From: Rhea pennata
Taxonomy: Eukaryota; Chordata; Aves; Rheiformes; Rheidae
Reading direction: 5' to 3'
NCBI RefSeq assembly: GCF_028389875.1
Contig: NC_084663.1
Span: 214,358,876-214,422,875, forward strand
Length of the DNA: 64,000 nt
Shown: in pieces, positions 25,795-38,180 of the stretch
Numbering within the stretch: position 1 is the stretch's first letter
Layout: each line of letters opens with the position of its first letter
Notes under the pieces: model-generated
The model's database searches: none
Told to the model about the DNA's origin: nothing
The model's input: only the letters and a program-made list of their open reading frames with translations
Position numbers and translations under genes: made by a program

Positions 25795-26956
25795 GCTTTG
25801 CCCTGCCCGAGCAAGGTGGCCAGCAATTAACATGTGAGCTTCTGAGATCCAGCACCTGCACTAGGAAGCTCAAAGTCCTTCTGCTGCTTGGCCCCGGCCA
25901 GCTCTTCAGCCCATTCTCCTGCTTGCATAGAGGAGGACTGGCCTGGATAAGCATCAGTCCTGCAATGAGTAGAAGGGGAAAAGGTTCTTCCTTGCAAAGG
26001 GAAGCTCTCACGTCTGTATCTATCTCAGGCCTGATGCATGCCACGTTTTGAAGACAACGCAGACACAGGAAACCTGTCCTGTCACAAGCTAGGGAGTGTC
26101 CATGGGTTGTCTGCTGGAGATAAGCTCCCTGACTTGTCCTCCTAAGGTGCCTCCCACAGCAATGCAGGCTCTCAAACAGCAAAAGCTGGAGATCGTTTTT
26201 GCAGTGTAGACGGCTGCACGCTGCAGAGCTGGGCAGTGGAGGGAGCACTGACACCGTGCCACGGGCCGTGGTGGAGGAGGAAGGAGTTCCCAAGCCCAGC
26301 AAGTAGGAAATAGATCCCCAGGATCCTTGCAGCAAGAGGAGAGCTTCCCTCTGGGCAACACTGCTCTGCAGGGAGCTGGGCCCAGCACACAGCAAGGAGA
26401 GGACATTTGATGGGTTTAGCCAGGGATCTGATGCTAAGCAGAAAGGGGTGTTGGATGGGTTTAGGTGGACCTCATGTTCAGCAAGGAGGGGACACTGATT
26501 GAGTTTAATCCGGGATGGGCAGTTTGAAATGTGTGCTGAATCAGCAGGGCTGGTGAGCAGGTCATGGCTGTTTCCAGGCAATCCCAGGGAGCAGCGCAGA
26601 GGTCCAGCCTGCCCATGCGCCCCGCAGACACTGGCTGCCTTGTGCCACCTTTGCAGTTACCCCATCGCTTGCTGGTGATGGGGAACACATCAGAAAAGCA
26701 GCCTGAAGGTTACTGACCCTCGAGGTCTTGGTGGGAGAGTCATGGTCCCTCCCCAGGGCTGGGAGCAGCCCTGGGGAACCCTGCAGAGCAGAGGAGTCTC
26801 TGCAGGGCAAAGCTGGTGCTCGGGCTGGCTGGAGAGGGCCCTGTCCTGCCTGTGTAGGAACAGGGCCTAAATTAATCCTGCAGCACGCTAATTTGATCTC
26901 TGTCATCCCAGTGTCAGCTACTAAATCTTATCCAGCCTGTCTCCTCTGTCCCAACT
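25795..26956 (-). repeat. Right inverted-repeat arm
   Basis: Reverse complement of the left arm (16080-17370), about 130 bases shorter because of indels. It carries the same kind of degenerate subrepeats of about 50 bp (about 26385-26560). The translation of 26461-26688 on the minus strand differs only at scattered positions from that of 16571-16759 on the plus strand, which is how the duplication was first noticed. Confidence 0.8.
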
Positions 26957-29900
26957 AAAAAAAATGCATCTTTCAAATCCAGTCTCTCTTGCTTTGGTGC
27001 AGCCTTTCTTATAGGCTTCCATGACCACTATATACTGAAAACTCTTCCTAAACATTATTGTTCTCTCAGTACTCACCATCTCCACCAGGGATCAGAAGGA
27101 GCTCAGCAATGCAGACCAGGATTCGAGCTGTTCCTTGTGGTTTTCTGACCCTTTTGGAAGCATGGGAAGCTGTTGGCCTTGGCCACATGCAGCCAGAAGC
27201 GTATTCCCAGTGCAGGACCCGGGGCGTGGGATCCAGACTAGGACAGGCAAGAGGAACCCTTGGTTGCAGTCAAGCCTGGGGGAGGTTTCACCTTGATCTC
27301 ACCCAGGAGATCTCACTCTAAGGACAGTGATTTTATCTGCAGCACTCCTGCTCCTTTGAGGGTCCCATGAAAACCGAACACTTCCTTGGCATGGCCTGCA
27401 CCCTTTGTTCTCTGCATGGCCCAGCTTGCAAAGACCAGTCAACATGGCCATGATTTTGTGCTGGGACACTGCTCTCACCGAGGACGAACAATATCTCTGC
27501 ACCCTTGGCTATGTCCTATCCTCTCCCATGGGAATATCACTCCTGGATGTTGGTAGATGCAAAGTGCAGACATGTTAAGGTTCTTGCAGCAGCAGTGCTA
27601 AACCTTAGCTCCAGGGGCAGAGGCTTGAGCTAAAGTGTTCACACGGGGCTCTTACTTGGGGAAACAGACTCAGGAAGCATGGAGTACTGCATCTGGAGAC
27701 CAAGACTTCTTCATTTAGTGGTAGCTGGCATGTGTTAACATAGCAAAGTGGAGGTGACATCAGGGTACACATGACTTTCTGTTTATCTGAAGCAAGAACA
27801 CCAAGGTTCTTGAGCTAATCAGAAAACACAGATAATACGGTCCTACAGGACCTGCTGGAGAACATGGTGTGATGGTATTTCAGTGCATCTCTAGAACCTG
27901 CTGTGCATGCAGATTTATTTGCCCCAACTCTACATCAGCCCAGCGGGACCCATACTGGCTCCTGCAGAGTCTTTCAGGTGTCCCCTGACCCTGCTGCCCC
28001 ATGACCTAGGGTCTGGAAGGATATCTTCACTTGGGCACACACCAGACACATGCTGCATATGTGCATTTGAATGCGCTGGGTTAAGGTAATGACCAGACCT
28101 AAGCAGGAGGGCCAGGAGCTAATGTGGGTGTCTCTTCACTGATGTCAAAGTCAACCTTCAACCCAGCTAACGAGCATGTAGATAACTAAGGGGAGACCTG
28201 TCATGTCGATGAGTCAAAGCGTCCAGGCCTCTAATCATGAACCTTGCATGGGCCAACAACTGCAAAAAGCACAATTGCAAAGCCTGGTTTGTAAAACACT
28301 TCTTGTGGGTTGTCAGTCAGGAGGTTTAGGGGATGGTATTGATCGTCAGCCAGATGATAGGATGTAGAATGGGCTGAGTATAATCAGAGGAGTCCATACG
28401 TGTGTGTGTGAACACAGGGATGCATGAAATGACCCCACCTGCCACTTCATAATCCCTTCCCTGCGGGGACTGCAGACCTTTCTGCAAACGCTGTGACTGG
28501 ACCTGCTCGCCTTATGTGCCCTGGTAGGAAAACGAAGAGGGTGGTGAATGGCTTCAAAGGCACGTGGTGAGTCAGTGGCAGAGCCTGGAGCAGAGCAGAT
28601 TCATTATGCATCCCACATTTAATGAATTTGCCTCCAGGAGATCCAATTATTCTATTAGCTGGAACAAGAGAAAGGCATTGTCACTGTGACTGAAGATAGA
28701 TCTGATTTGAGGTGCATTTGGAAAATGATTTCAGTTGGAAAACATACAAAAAAATGAAAAAAACCTAAGCAGTTTATTTTGATGTCTTCAGAATTTTTCA
28801 TGCTCTTTGTCTGAAAATGTTTTGAGGCTACACGTAGCCTTTTAATTCAGCAGAGTGAAATAAAAAGGAAACAAAATGTTTCATTCAAATGGAGTGTTGT
28901 GGATTTCTCTCTTGTCTATAAAATCACCCCTTCTGACATTATCTCAAAGGCACAATGAATGGGATCTCCTGGAACAACCCTCGGAACAAAAACTCCACTC
29001 CTCCCAGAGCTGTGCCTGTAATGTTGGAGAGGGGTTGTGCAGTGGGCCTAAAAGAAACATCAGCTATCAATTTCAGGAGAAAAAAATACACAAGCACCAA
29101 AACCCAAGGGTCTTTTCCAATACATATTTAAGAGAGAGATTCCTAAAGCAGTCAAATGAGGAAGATGGTTTGGGAGGAACCTCACAGGGTTCACTGCTGT
29201 TCACTGACCTTAGCTATGTGGAAGATCAGCATCTGGTTCATGTGAGCTCCTCATCTCAGCTCCTCCATAGCTGACAGAGAGTCATCTCTAGCAGGTAATT
29301 CATCTCTCCATGGGCACATAGGATGTATAACCCCAGCAAAGAAAGGAGATTTGATGAAACACCTAACATTTTTATTGCTAAAGCCAGATGAGCTGCATAG
29401 GGTCATGATATCCTATAGCAACTTCCACCACCACTGGGGCCACTAACACTTACTGCTTTGGGATCTCTGCTGCATCTTCACGTATTCTTCTCACTCAGAC
29501 CTTTGATTTCCCCACCTTCCCTGCTCCATTTGAGATTCAATCCTTTTTTATAAGGTACATCCCAATTCCCACCAAATTCCCAGCCATGACCATCAAATGA
29601 AGAGTCTCTCTGCACCAAAACCAACTCTGCCACTCAATATCTGCCCTCCAGCGGTACTCTCGGAGCAATTTTTTCCCTGGGGGAAGATCCAAGAGTTTCT
29701 GCCCAGGGTTTCTATGTGCTCTGGACTCTATTCTCCTCCTGGTTTGGTTGCCCACTTCCTGGAGTGACTGTGGGAAATCAATGCCATAGCAGAATCCAAG
29801 CTCACCGCCCGACTGCTGAGATATGCAGGCAGCCTAGTCATCTGCCTGCAGTTCTTAACACCAGCAACAACTGAGCAATTCACCATCAGAGCAACTCACT

Positions 29901-31635
29901 GAACGGACTCTCCCTGGATTTCCATGAACAAGATGTGCTGTGAGGAAGGAAGAGGAAATGTGGAGAGGGGAATGTGGGAGAAGGAATAGGGCAGGCTTTC
30001 ATGGGCAGTTGTGCCAGGTTCAGTGTGATGAAGGTGTCCATGGAGTCTCAGCAGGCACAAGGTCCATCAAAGAGCCAGAGAAATGGCTTTTCTCTGACTT
30101 CTGGCAACTGTGCCCTGTTGGAGAATAGGAAAGAGGGAAAAATCTTTCAAAAGTTGAAAAATAAAAGCAAGCAGGAACTAAAAATGAAGACAGAGAAAAG
30201 GCGATGCTCATGGGGAATTCCGAAAAAATCTGAAACCTGACCTGGAAATCTGGCATTAGAGGACATCCATGAATCAAAGTGAACAGGAGACACCAAATAT
30301 TCTGTGTCTAATTTTGCAAACCTCTCACAACAAACATGCTCACTGAAGAGGTGCCTAGGAGGTCTCCTTCTAGAGAAGGACCATGAAAGGAGCACGTGTG
30401 AGGTGAGTTACAGCTCAAAGATAAGAGCTCAAAGGAGACTGCTGGGGCAGGAATCATTTCTGGGCTTGAACAGAAACTGGGATTTTGAATCTGGAGGTCT
30501 CTCCAGCTGTCCAAGCCTGACAGGGCTTGGTCCAGGGCTTTTTTTACAATTTAAAATTTGCATATATACAAATTACAATTTCTCCATTATTTTGTATGTA
30601 CAACACGCAGTGTTGGCATTGAAAACCGCAGTCAACAGTAACTAAGTTTGATTATTACCATATCCAAGAGATACCTGTGACCTTGAACGTTTAGGATTTG
30701 AGTGTTTCCCTTTAAATAAAGTGCAGCCCTTGATTCATGCTCTGAACTATTCAAAACTCAGGAGCTGCCTTTCATTCTTCACTCCTTCTTCTGTATGTTC
30801 AGGCAGCAAATGAACTTGAAATAAATCCCAGCTGGATGAGGCTGAGCCAGATCCATGAAGGGGAGGAGAAGGGTGGCTTTAAGAGACTGATTCATGCATG
30901 TCTTTATAACTACAGCATCCTGATGAACCAGTAGTGATCACAGAGGGGCTACAGGTCTTATCACCCCAGCCAACAGTGTCCAAAAGTGCAAATAGATTTT
31001 GAAAGAATGAACCCAAATCGTTTGTGCACGGCTGCTAATCGTCTAGCATCCCCCAAAGGTAATCAGGAGTGAAACAACGGTTCCCATTCATCTCATCCGC
31101 CTACCCAACCACTCTCATGCTTGCCCAACTGCCTCTGCCCTGTGCTAAACAAGAGCCCTGTGTGCAAAAACAAGTTCATCCGCTCCAGCACCTCCTCCGG
31201 GCTTGCAAACAGCCTCTCAGACCCTGGATGCAATGCAAGAAATGTTTCATTCACCATAAGTCAGGCTGAGAGCATGAACTGTGCTGCCTTTGGGGAGCCC
31301 CGTGGCCAGAGGTGCAAAGAGGCAGCTCGTGTATCCCCTCCCACGATGGGAAACAGAAAGCTCCTTGCTTAAAAGCAAAGCTTGGATATCCCAGTCGGAG
31401 AAGGATCACAAGTGATGGTCCTGTGGTGCTAGGGGCTGTGTGAACACAAAGCAAGAGCCTGTTCTTGCCTGGCCAGAAGGTGGTAGAGGAGAGAGGGATG
31501 CAAAAGGGTGGCATAGTAGCTGCCTGCCTTGCCCTGAGAGCAGATATAAAAGGGCTTCCATCCTCATCAGGTGGGCTTTGAGCTGGACTAATCATGGAGT
31601 TTCTGCCCCACTTAGGAACAGCTGGCAAAGAGCAG
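26957..31635. other. Non-coding stretch without supported gene
   Basis: No convincing coding sequence. The longest frame (28876-29274, 132 codons, plus strand) has no recognised domain and no splice context. Nothing structural was recognised. Confidence 0.55.
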
Positions 31636-32800
31636 TTCACAGAATCACAGAACAGTTAAGGCTGGAAGGGACCTCTGGAGATCAGCTAGTCCAACCCCCT
31701 GTTCAAGCAGGGTCATCTAGAGCATGTTAGACAGGGTTGCATCCAGATGGGCCTTGAAGATCTCCAGGGGAGGAGACTCTACAACCTCTCTGAGCAACCT
31801 TTCCCAGTGCTCCATCACTCTTGCACCAAAGTTTTTCCTCATATTCAGATGGAACTTCCTGTGTTTCAGTTTGTGCCCATTGCCTCTCGTCCTGTCCCTG
31901 GGCACCACTGAAAAGAGTCTCACCCTATCCTCTTGACATCCTCCCTTCAGGTACTTGTACACATTGACAAGATCCCCCCTCAGTCTTCTCTTCCCCAGAC
32001 TAGAGGCCCAGCTCTCGCAGCCGTTCCTCAGAGGTGCTCCAGGCAGGTGCTCCAGCCCTCGGATCATCTTTGTAGCCCTACACTGGACTCTCTCCAGTAG
32101 CTCCATGTCTCTGTTGTCCTGGGGAGCCCAGAACTGGACACAGGACTCGAGATGAGGCCTCCCCAGGGCTGAGGAGAGGGGCAGGATCACCTCCCTCCAC
32201 CTGCTGCCAACACTCTGCCAAATGCACCCCAGGAGACCATTGGCCTTCCTGGCCACAAGGACACATTGCTGGCTCATGTTCAACTTGTCATCCACCAGCA
32301 CTCCCAGGTCTTTCTCTGCAGAGCTGCTCTCCAGCAGGTCAGCCCCCAGTCTGTCCTGGTGCCCAGGGTTATTTCTCCCTAGGTGCAGGACTCTGCACTT
32401 GCCCTTGTTGAACCTCATGAGGTTCCTGTCTGCCCAACTCTCCAGCTTGTCCAAGTCTCTCTGCACAGCCCTCAGGTGTATCAGACACTCATCCCAGTTT
32501 TGTATCATCAGCAATCTGGCTGAGGAGGCACTCTGTCCCTTCATCCAGGTCATTGATGAATAAGTTGAACAAGACTGGACCTACTATTGACCCTTGAAGG
32601 ACACCACTAGCTACAGGCCAACTAGACTCCACACCACTGATGACGACCCTCTGAGCTCTGCCATTCAGCCAGTTCTCAATCCACCTCACTGTTCACTCAT
32701 CTAGGCTGCACTTCATGAGTTTACCTACGAGGATGTTATAGGAGACACTGCTGAAAGCCTTGCTGAAGTCAAGTTAGACAGCTTCCACTGTTCTCCCCTG
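31636..32800 (-). mobile_element. CR1 LINE, 5'-truncated, 3' end intact
   Basis: This is a minus-strand retroposon. Its 3' end lies at 31636, where the plus strand reads 'ttcacagaatcacagaac', the complement of the octamer-like CR1 3' terminus. The body extends to about 32.8 kb. It encodes the C-terminal part of the CR1 reverse transcriptase: a 66-codon frame (32489-32689) with [17 protein letters not shown] and the catalytic box as IADDTKL, then a 278-codon frame (31717-32553) covering the thumb and the conserved C-terminal region. The two frames overlap but are out of phase, so there is a frameshift just after the catalytic box. The 5' UTR, ORF1 and endonuclease are absent, as is usual for 5'-truncated copies. 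It is younger-looking than the other CR1 pieces in the window. Confidence 0.95.
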
Positions 32801-34196
32801 TCTATTCAGGCAGGACACCTGGGCTCTGTTTCTGCCCCAGACTTATGATCTGTGCCTCAGTTTCCCCAACTTTTAATCCGGGACAATCGTCCTTGTCCAG
32901 CTTTATTAAATGCTTGGAAATCTGCAGAGGAAGATCTTCGTATGTGGTCAGCCAGAGCTTCCCCGGTGTGGCTGAGCTTGCAGATGCAGAGTCCTGTGAG
33001 GCCTTGGCCATCTTCCACTGCACAGCTGGGCAGTAACAGCCATGGGGCTTTCCCTGCACCAGGATCTGCATTTCTGCTCTTACCACAACCATAGACACCT
33101 CCCACGTGCCTGGCTAATCCCAGGACTCAACACTACCATGGGAGCTTCTGGTTTTCTGAACCAGCTTAGGAGCGGGGAGAAAAAATCTTCCAAGATTTAA
33201 AGCTTCTCTCGGCATCATAGGGATCACAGCAACATCTTCACCAGCGTGTTACAAATGAAAATAATCCCTGGTGTGTGCACTGACATGGGAAAGGGTGGCT
33301 GAACTGCTACCAGTGCCCACACTGGCTCATTTAACCACAGGAACAGCCAAAAATCATTTCCACTCCATCTGTCCCATCCCAGTTACTTGCCAAGGCATTC
33401 AGGTTCCCAGTGGCCAGGACACCAGCCAAGCGTGACGGCGCTCAGTCACGCACACAGCTCAGACCCTGAGACCCAGTGGGCGAGCTGCAAGGAAGGAGCA
33501 AGAAAGCAACGTTTGTGGGTGCTGAATATATTCTTCGCTCTTTCAGAGAAGACTGCAGACAGCGGCGATGAACTCTAAAAACGGAAAATAGAAGGTCCGT
33601 TGGACAGTGAACAGCTTTCCTCAACTTATAAAACAACGAAACTGGAAATCTAACACGGGCATTTGCTGCTAAAATTAGCACAACTCTCCCCGGCGCGCGC
33701 GCGTGGCTCTGCAGGGCAAGCGGCACAAACCCACGAGCTCTGCGAGGACGGACATCTGCCCTTCGGAAAGCTGGAACGCGTAGCCGCAGCCCGTTAACAT
33801 CTGGAGCAAACTGCTAACGGCCCCCGCTGAAGATTACACTAGCAGACGTCGCTCTGCAAGAACGCATCAGAGTTGCATCATGTGGGCTCCTTGAATTTTC
33901 CAGAAATCCAGCCTCCCACCTCCTGCCTGCCAGGTTTTCGCTGGAGAGCTGTACAGCAGCTAGGAAATCCGCACTGCAATTTTCTGCTGCTGCGTTTTAA
34001 ACAGGCAGGCGCAGTCAGGCTAGGCAGAGTACGTGGGTTTTGATGTATGGGGGACATACGAGAGACGTTCCCTTGTGCTCAGGGTCCTGCATGCAGAAAA
34101 GCCATTCCGGGAGATGAGCAACCTCAGCCAGAGAGAAATGTGTGGCTAAATGTATTAAACATCGGCTGTGACACTATGTATCTGCCACACACAGGA

Positions 34197-34266
34197 AAAT
34201 GACATCAAAAATACCATTAAAGTTGGGAAAAAATGACATCAAAAATACCATTAAAGTTGGGAAAAA
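34197..34266. repeat. Perfect 34-bp tandem duplication
   Basis: A unit beginning 'gacatcaaaaataccatt' starts at 34201 and again at 34235 with no differences. The sequence is A-rich, and perfect identity suggests a recent slippage or duplication. Confidence 0.95.
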
Positions 34267-34862
34267 CTCTTAAGTTCAACTGGCCAACCTTCAGTCAAGC
34301 CCACCCATTCTTCTGTCACCAAGGAAAAAAAAATTCCTAAAAAACTGCCTTATTTCTATTCTCATCATTAGCGTGTGCTCAGTTCACCACCAGCTTGGTC
34401 CCCTTGTCCCCTGAACCAGTCTTGGCTTTTTGCAGATATATCCATGCAGATACCCGGGGGACGGGGCAACCAGGGCCTGCAGCCCCTAGGCCCTGATTTC
34501 AGCTGGACCTCAGAAGGATGAAGCCCCTTCTCGCTTTTTTTGCAACTTTGCAGGAAAAACCCGTCGGGAACCAGCTTTCAAGCAACCAAGGCGCTTCAGG
34601 GAGCACTTGATGGCCCGAGCTGGACTGCTTATTCTGCTGACACGGGCAGCTGTGAAACTTGTGCATGCACGCGCGGGTGCGCGCGCGCCGAGCCCGCCCC
34701 GCTGCCCAGCACAGCGCTGCGCTGGAAGCACAAGATTGGCTGGCGGCGGATCCCCCTCGGCCGGCAGGCTCGGCTTTCGGGGCGTTCCTACTCCCCCTCG
34801 GCCGGCTCCAGAGTAAACGGTTTCCTTTTAAATCTCATTTCCTTAGAAGAGGGTTGAAACAT

Positions 34863-34881
34863 GGGGGGGGGGGGGGGGGGG
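34863..34881. repeat. Poly(G) run (19 G)
   Basis: Second uninterrupted 19-G tract of the window, at the edge of a CpG-rich patch. Confidence 0.95.
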
Positions 34882-37539
34882 CGGGACATGCATGGGTCTG
34901 CCCTTCCTCCCTACCTTCAGACCGCTTCAACTGCAGTTAAAGGAGAGGCAGGGAGCTCAAGCCTTCTCAGCGCCTGTATGTTTCTTGGAAACGGGCAGCC
35001 AGGAAGAGAAAAGAAAGGTCTTGCTAGTGTCGCAGCGGCTGCAAGCTCAGCCTTTTACGAGACGTCAGAGATTCCACCCAGCAGCTCCCACGCCGTGCAC
35101 AGCTCTGAGCAGCCCAACCTCCCCGGTCCTGCTGCTCACGGGACCTGCTGGGCTCAGGCACGTGGACTGGTCCGTGGTGGCAGGTCCGGCCAGCGCAGAA
35201 AGGCAACCCAGGAGTCCCAGGTCCCGTTCATCTACCATGAGCCCAAATCGGAGCTCGTTTACCAGCGCGGAACGAGCGCGGTCCCGGATGGTCCCCCCTG
35301 CCCAGCAATAGCAAACTCCTGCCCCTGAGCCGGGACCGGCCGCAAGGACCCCCCGGCTCCCCGCTGCACCCGGGATGGTGCAGGACACGGGGGTTTGCCA
35401 GGCGACCTGCAGTTACCCATGCTGGACGTCTGCCCAGGCCGCCCAGATGCCATGCTTTCCGTCCGAAAGCACCGGAGGAATTTCCCTCTGCCCCGACGCG
35501 CTGGCAGGAGACCCGGTGGATTTTGAACCTTTCTCTGGAGTATTAAACAGGGATTATGAACTGGGATCAAGGCAGGCTCTCTACGTCCCGTTGCAAAGCA
35601 GTAGCTGTGGCCTTGCTAGCTCATCCTGCCTCATCTGTGCATCACAGCAGACCCAAAACAACGGCGGATACAGAATTCGGCCTCCTCTGGGGCAATCGTG
35701 GTTTTTTCCTTCTTCCTTGTCCTTGTCCATCATATTTGCTGAAGTAGCAGAAGCCAACCAGCACTTTTGAAGAGTGTGTGCGTGGCCTGGACTTGCACCT
35801 TCAGAGCCCGCAAGCCCACCTTGAACGCATCCCGGAGCGCCAGGGCTCAGCATCCCCTGGCTGCGGCACAGCCACGTCCCCCCGGCCCAGTCCCGGGGGC
35901 AGCAGGCCTAGCAGCGATGAATTTGGCTCGTCCTCACTACAGACTGGACAGGCCGGGGCACGGGCCCGCGGGATGTCCAAGCCTTTCAGCTTTGGTGATG
36001 CCCTTTGCGTGCTGTCTGTTCAGCCAAAGCTGATCCCTTCCAGCTCCAGCTACACCGGGATCCGGGCACGGCTGCAAGCCAGGCAAGCTCTGGGTAGCTC
36101 TGGACCCCCAACCCAAGCTCTCTTTGCCTTCAAAGCCAGAGAGCTTCAGGCTTTGACCATGGTCACTGTGGGGTCAAGGGGGGGTAACATGGCTCGGGTG
36201 GATAACGTCACTGCAGAGAAGCTGCCATGGAAATAAAAGATGTTTCAGCCGTGGGCTGCAAGGAGGAACAATATCATCTTCGCTGCCCCCACCATTATCT
36301 TTACAGTTCCCATCACCGCAAATGCCTTGTAGGCCCAATCCTGCCAGGTGCTGTGCACATCAGCGCTCCCTCCAAGAGACCTTCAGCATCAGGATGGCTT
36401 TGCGGCTTCAGACCTATGCTGGCTTCGAGCATCCCTGCCTTCCTCAGCTCCAGCACAGGGAAACCCCAGAGACAACAGCATTTCCCAGAAGGGGATGTGG
36501 GGGAGGAGGTCTCGGACAGGCTGTGCCTCTTCAAAACATGCAGCCTTGCAAAAATCACAGGCCAAAATCTCTGTTTGCAAAAGCAGGTTAGCCGACTTCA
36601 TTCATGCCTCGTTGCTCAGTGCTGTTAATTTAACCTTCAAAAACAGGAATTTTCTATGTATCCCACAAACTTGACTGACTGTCAGAATTCCCCAGAGGCA
36701 TCCAGTAAGAGCAGGTTTCCATCACTGTCCTGGCTAACCCTGTCCTTCCCACACCAAGGGGGGAGGACATCACTCCCCAGAGCTGGCCACAGTTGTTAAA
36801 GCAAAGCTCCTCTCTGCACGGAGAGATGAGGTCCCAAGTCTCCCCATTCAGATCAGGAATAACCATCCGTAAAATCTGGGCTGGACTCAGAAACCCTGCT
36901 AAAAGCTGGATGTGCAAAATCACCGCTCAGTGCAGGACTTCAAGGAGACTTGAATACATCCCCAGGTATTTCCACGAGTGTCTCCTTATGGAAGCATTGT
37001 CCGTGAATTTGGCTAATGCATTTTTGAACCAGCTGATCCTGTCTGCCTCCCGCGGATACAACTGTGTGAAAAAGGATTGCCTGTGATCTGTTTCTAAATG
37101 ATCTCCCAGTGATTTCTACCTAGCTCCATGCTCTTGGGTGGGTTGTCCATGGTCTTGGATGGGCTGTGGGACCCAGCGAATAGGTTCAACCCACCATCCC
37201 ATTAAAGGTGAGAGCTGCAAGATGGGACTCGGTGTCTCCTCTCTAGCAGTCACCTTCGTTGCTGGCATTTCTACAGATCCTGTCTGATCCTGGAAAGGAG
37301 AAATCCAGCAGCAGTGCTGTCCTGGGTCAGCTTAGAAGATGTTGGTCTCCTGGGTGCCTACAGGAAAGGGTAAATATGCAAAGCTGCTGGAGTTTACACT
37401 AAAAAGTCCTGTCCAAAGAGCCTGTTCAACTCCAGTGTTTGGTTTCATCCACACTTGTAGCAATAAAATGCTTTTTAAGACGCAATGAAGCGAGTCGGTA
37501 CGGGCGCTTTGTCAAAAGCCAGGCCAAGCAGCCAGGACG

Positions 37540-38180
37540 GCACCAGCCCTGATGTCCTATGGCTGCGCGCGCGTTGCTCCCGGCAGGCTTGGGTGCGGGA
37601 TCCCAAGACCCACGGGGACTTTTCCCCCGCCCCCAGCAGCTCTCCCAAGCCCGGCAGGAAATCTCCGTCCGGTGTGCCGGAGCACGCAAGATCCGATCCC
37701 TATCGAACGCTCTCGGGGCTTTTTCTTTTTCCTTTTCTTTTTTTTTTAATCAGAGTATGTCACAGCTCGGTAGATTTGCCCCTTTCTGAAGCAAAGACTC
37801 TCTGTCCCCGGGAAACGTAACCGCGCTCGAAATAGCTCGCGACAAAAGAAATGCAAGTTCTGGCCTGTGCGCAAGCGCGTTTCAAAGCCGTGCTGGAGCG
37901 GCGCCCGTGTCTCTTGGCAGCCGGGCCCTCTCATTAAAGGAGCGGAGGAGACGGAAGGAGGCAACTCCCAGCATCGCTCCCCCTTCCCGATCCTCTCCCC
38001 GTCCCGCCGCCGGCTGCAGGATCTCCGACGTGGCACTCGGGCAGGAGGGGGGAAGGGAGCGCCGAGCCGGCAAAGCCAAATCCCGCTTGGAAATGCCTCG
38101 ACGGCGAGAGCCCCCGATGCGGATCGGCCCGATTCCCAGCGCTTTCCCCCTCGAAAACACGCTCTTGATTGAGACAGGGC
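37540..38180. promoter_or_regulatory. CpG-rich patch, possible distal promoter
   Basis: Dense CG dinucleotides and GC-box-like stretches about 2.4-3 kb upstream of the SERPINH1 core promoter. This could be an alternative SERPINH1 promoter or the 5' end of a divergent neighbour. No TATA box or initiator can be assigned with confidence. Confidence 0.3.

Larger units (their letters stand above)
16080..26956. mobile_element. Candidate large element bounded by long inverted repeats
   Basis: The two ends are reverse complements of each other over about 1.2-1.3 kb (left arm about 16080-17370, right arm about 25795-26956). The matching ends abruptly on the outside at the same base: left 'agttgagacagaggagac', right the complement of 'agttgggacagaggagac'. 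Between them lie a 398-codon minus-strand ORF, a tandem array and a CR1 insertion. This is the architecture of a DNA transposon with long terminal inverted repeats, but no transposase was recognised and no clear target-site duplication is visible: the flanks are A-rich, 'aaaaat' on the left and 'aaaaaa' on the right. Alternatives are an inverted segmental duplication, or two copies of one repeat inserted in opposite orientation. Confidence 0.5.

Noticed and set aside
16080-26956. Endogenous retrovirus with LTRs
   Set aside because: The end repeats are inverted, not direct, and no gag, pol or env motif was seen between them.
28876-29274. 132-codon plus-strand ORF
   Set aside because: No recognisable family, promoter or splice signals; length is compatible with chance in AT-moderate DNA.
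34861-35328. 155-codon ORF starting in a G-run
   Set aside because: Begins with glycine codons from the 19-G run; composition-driven.
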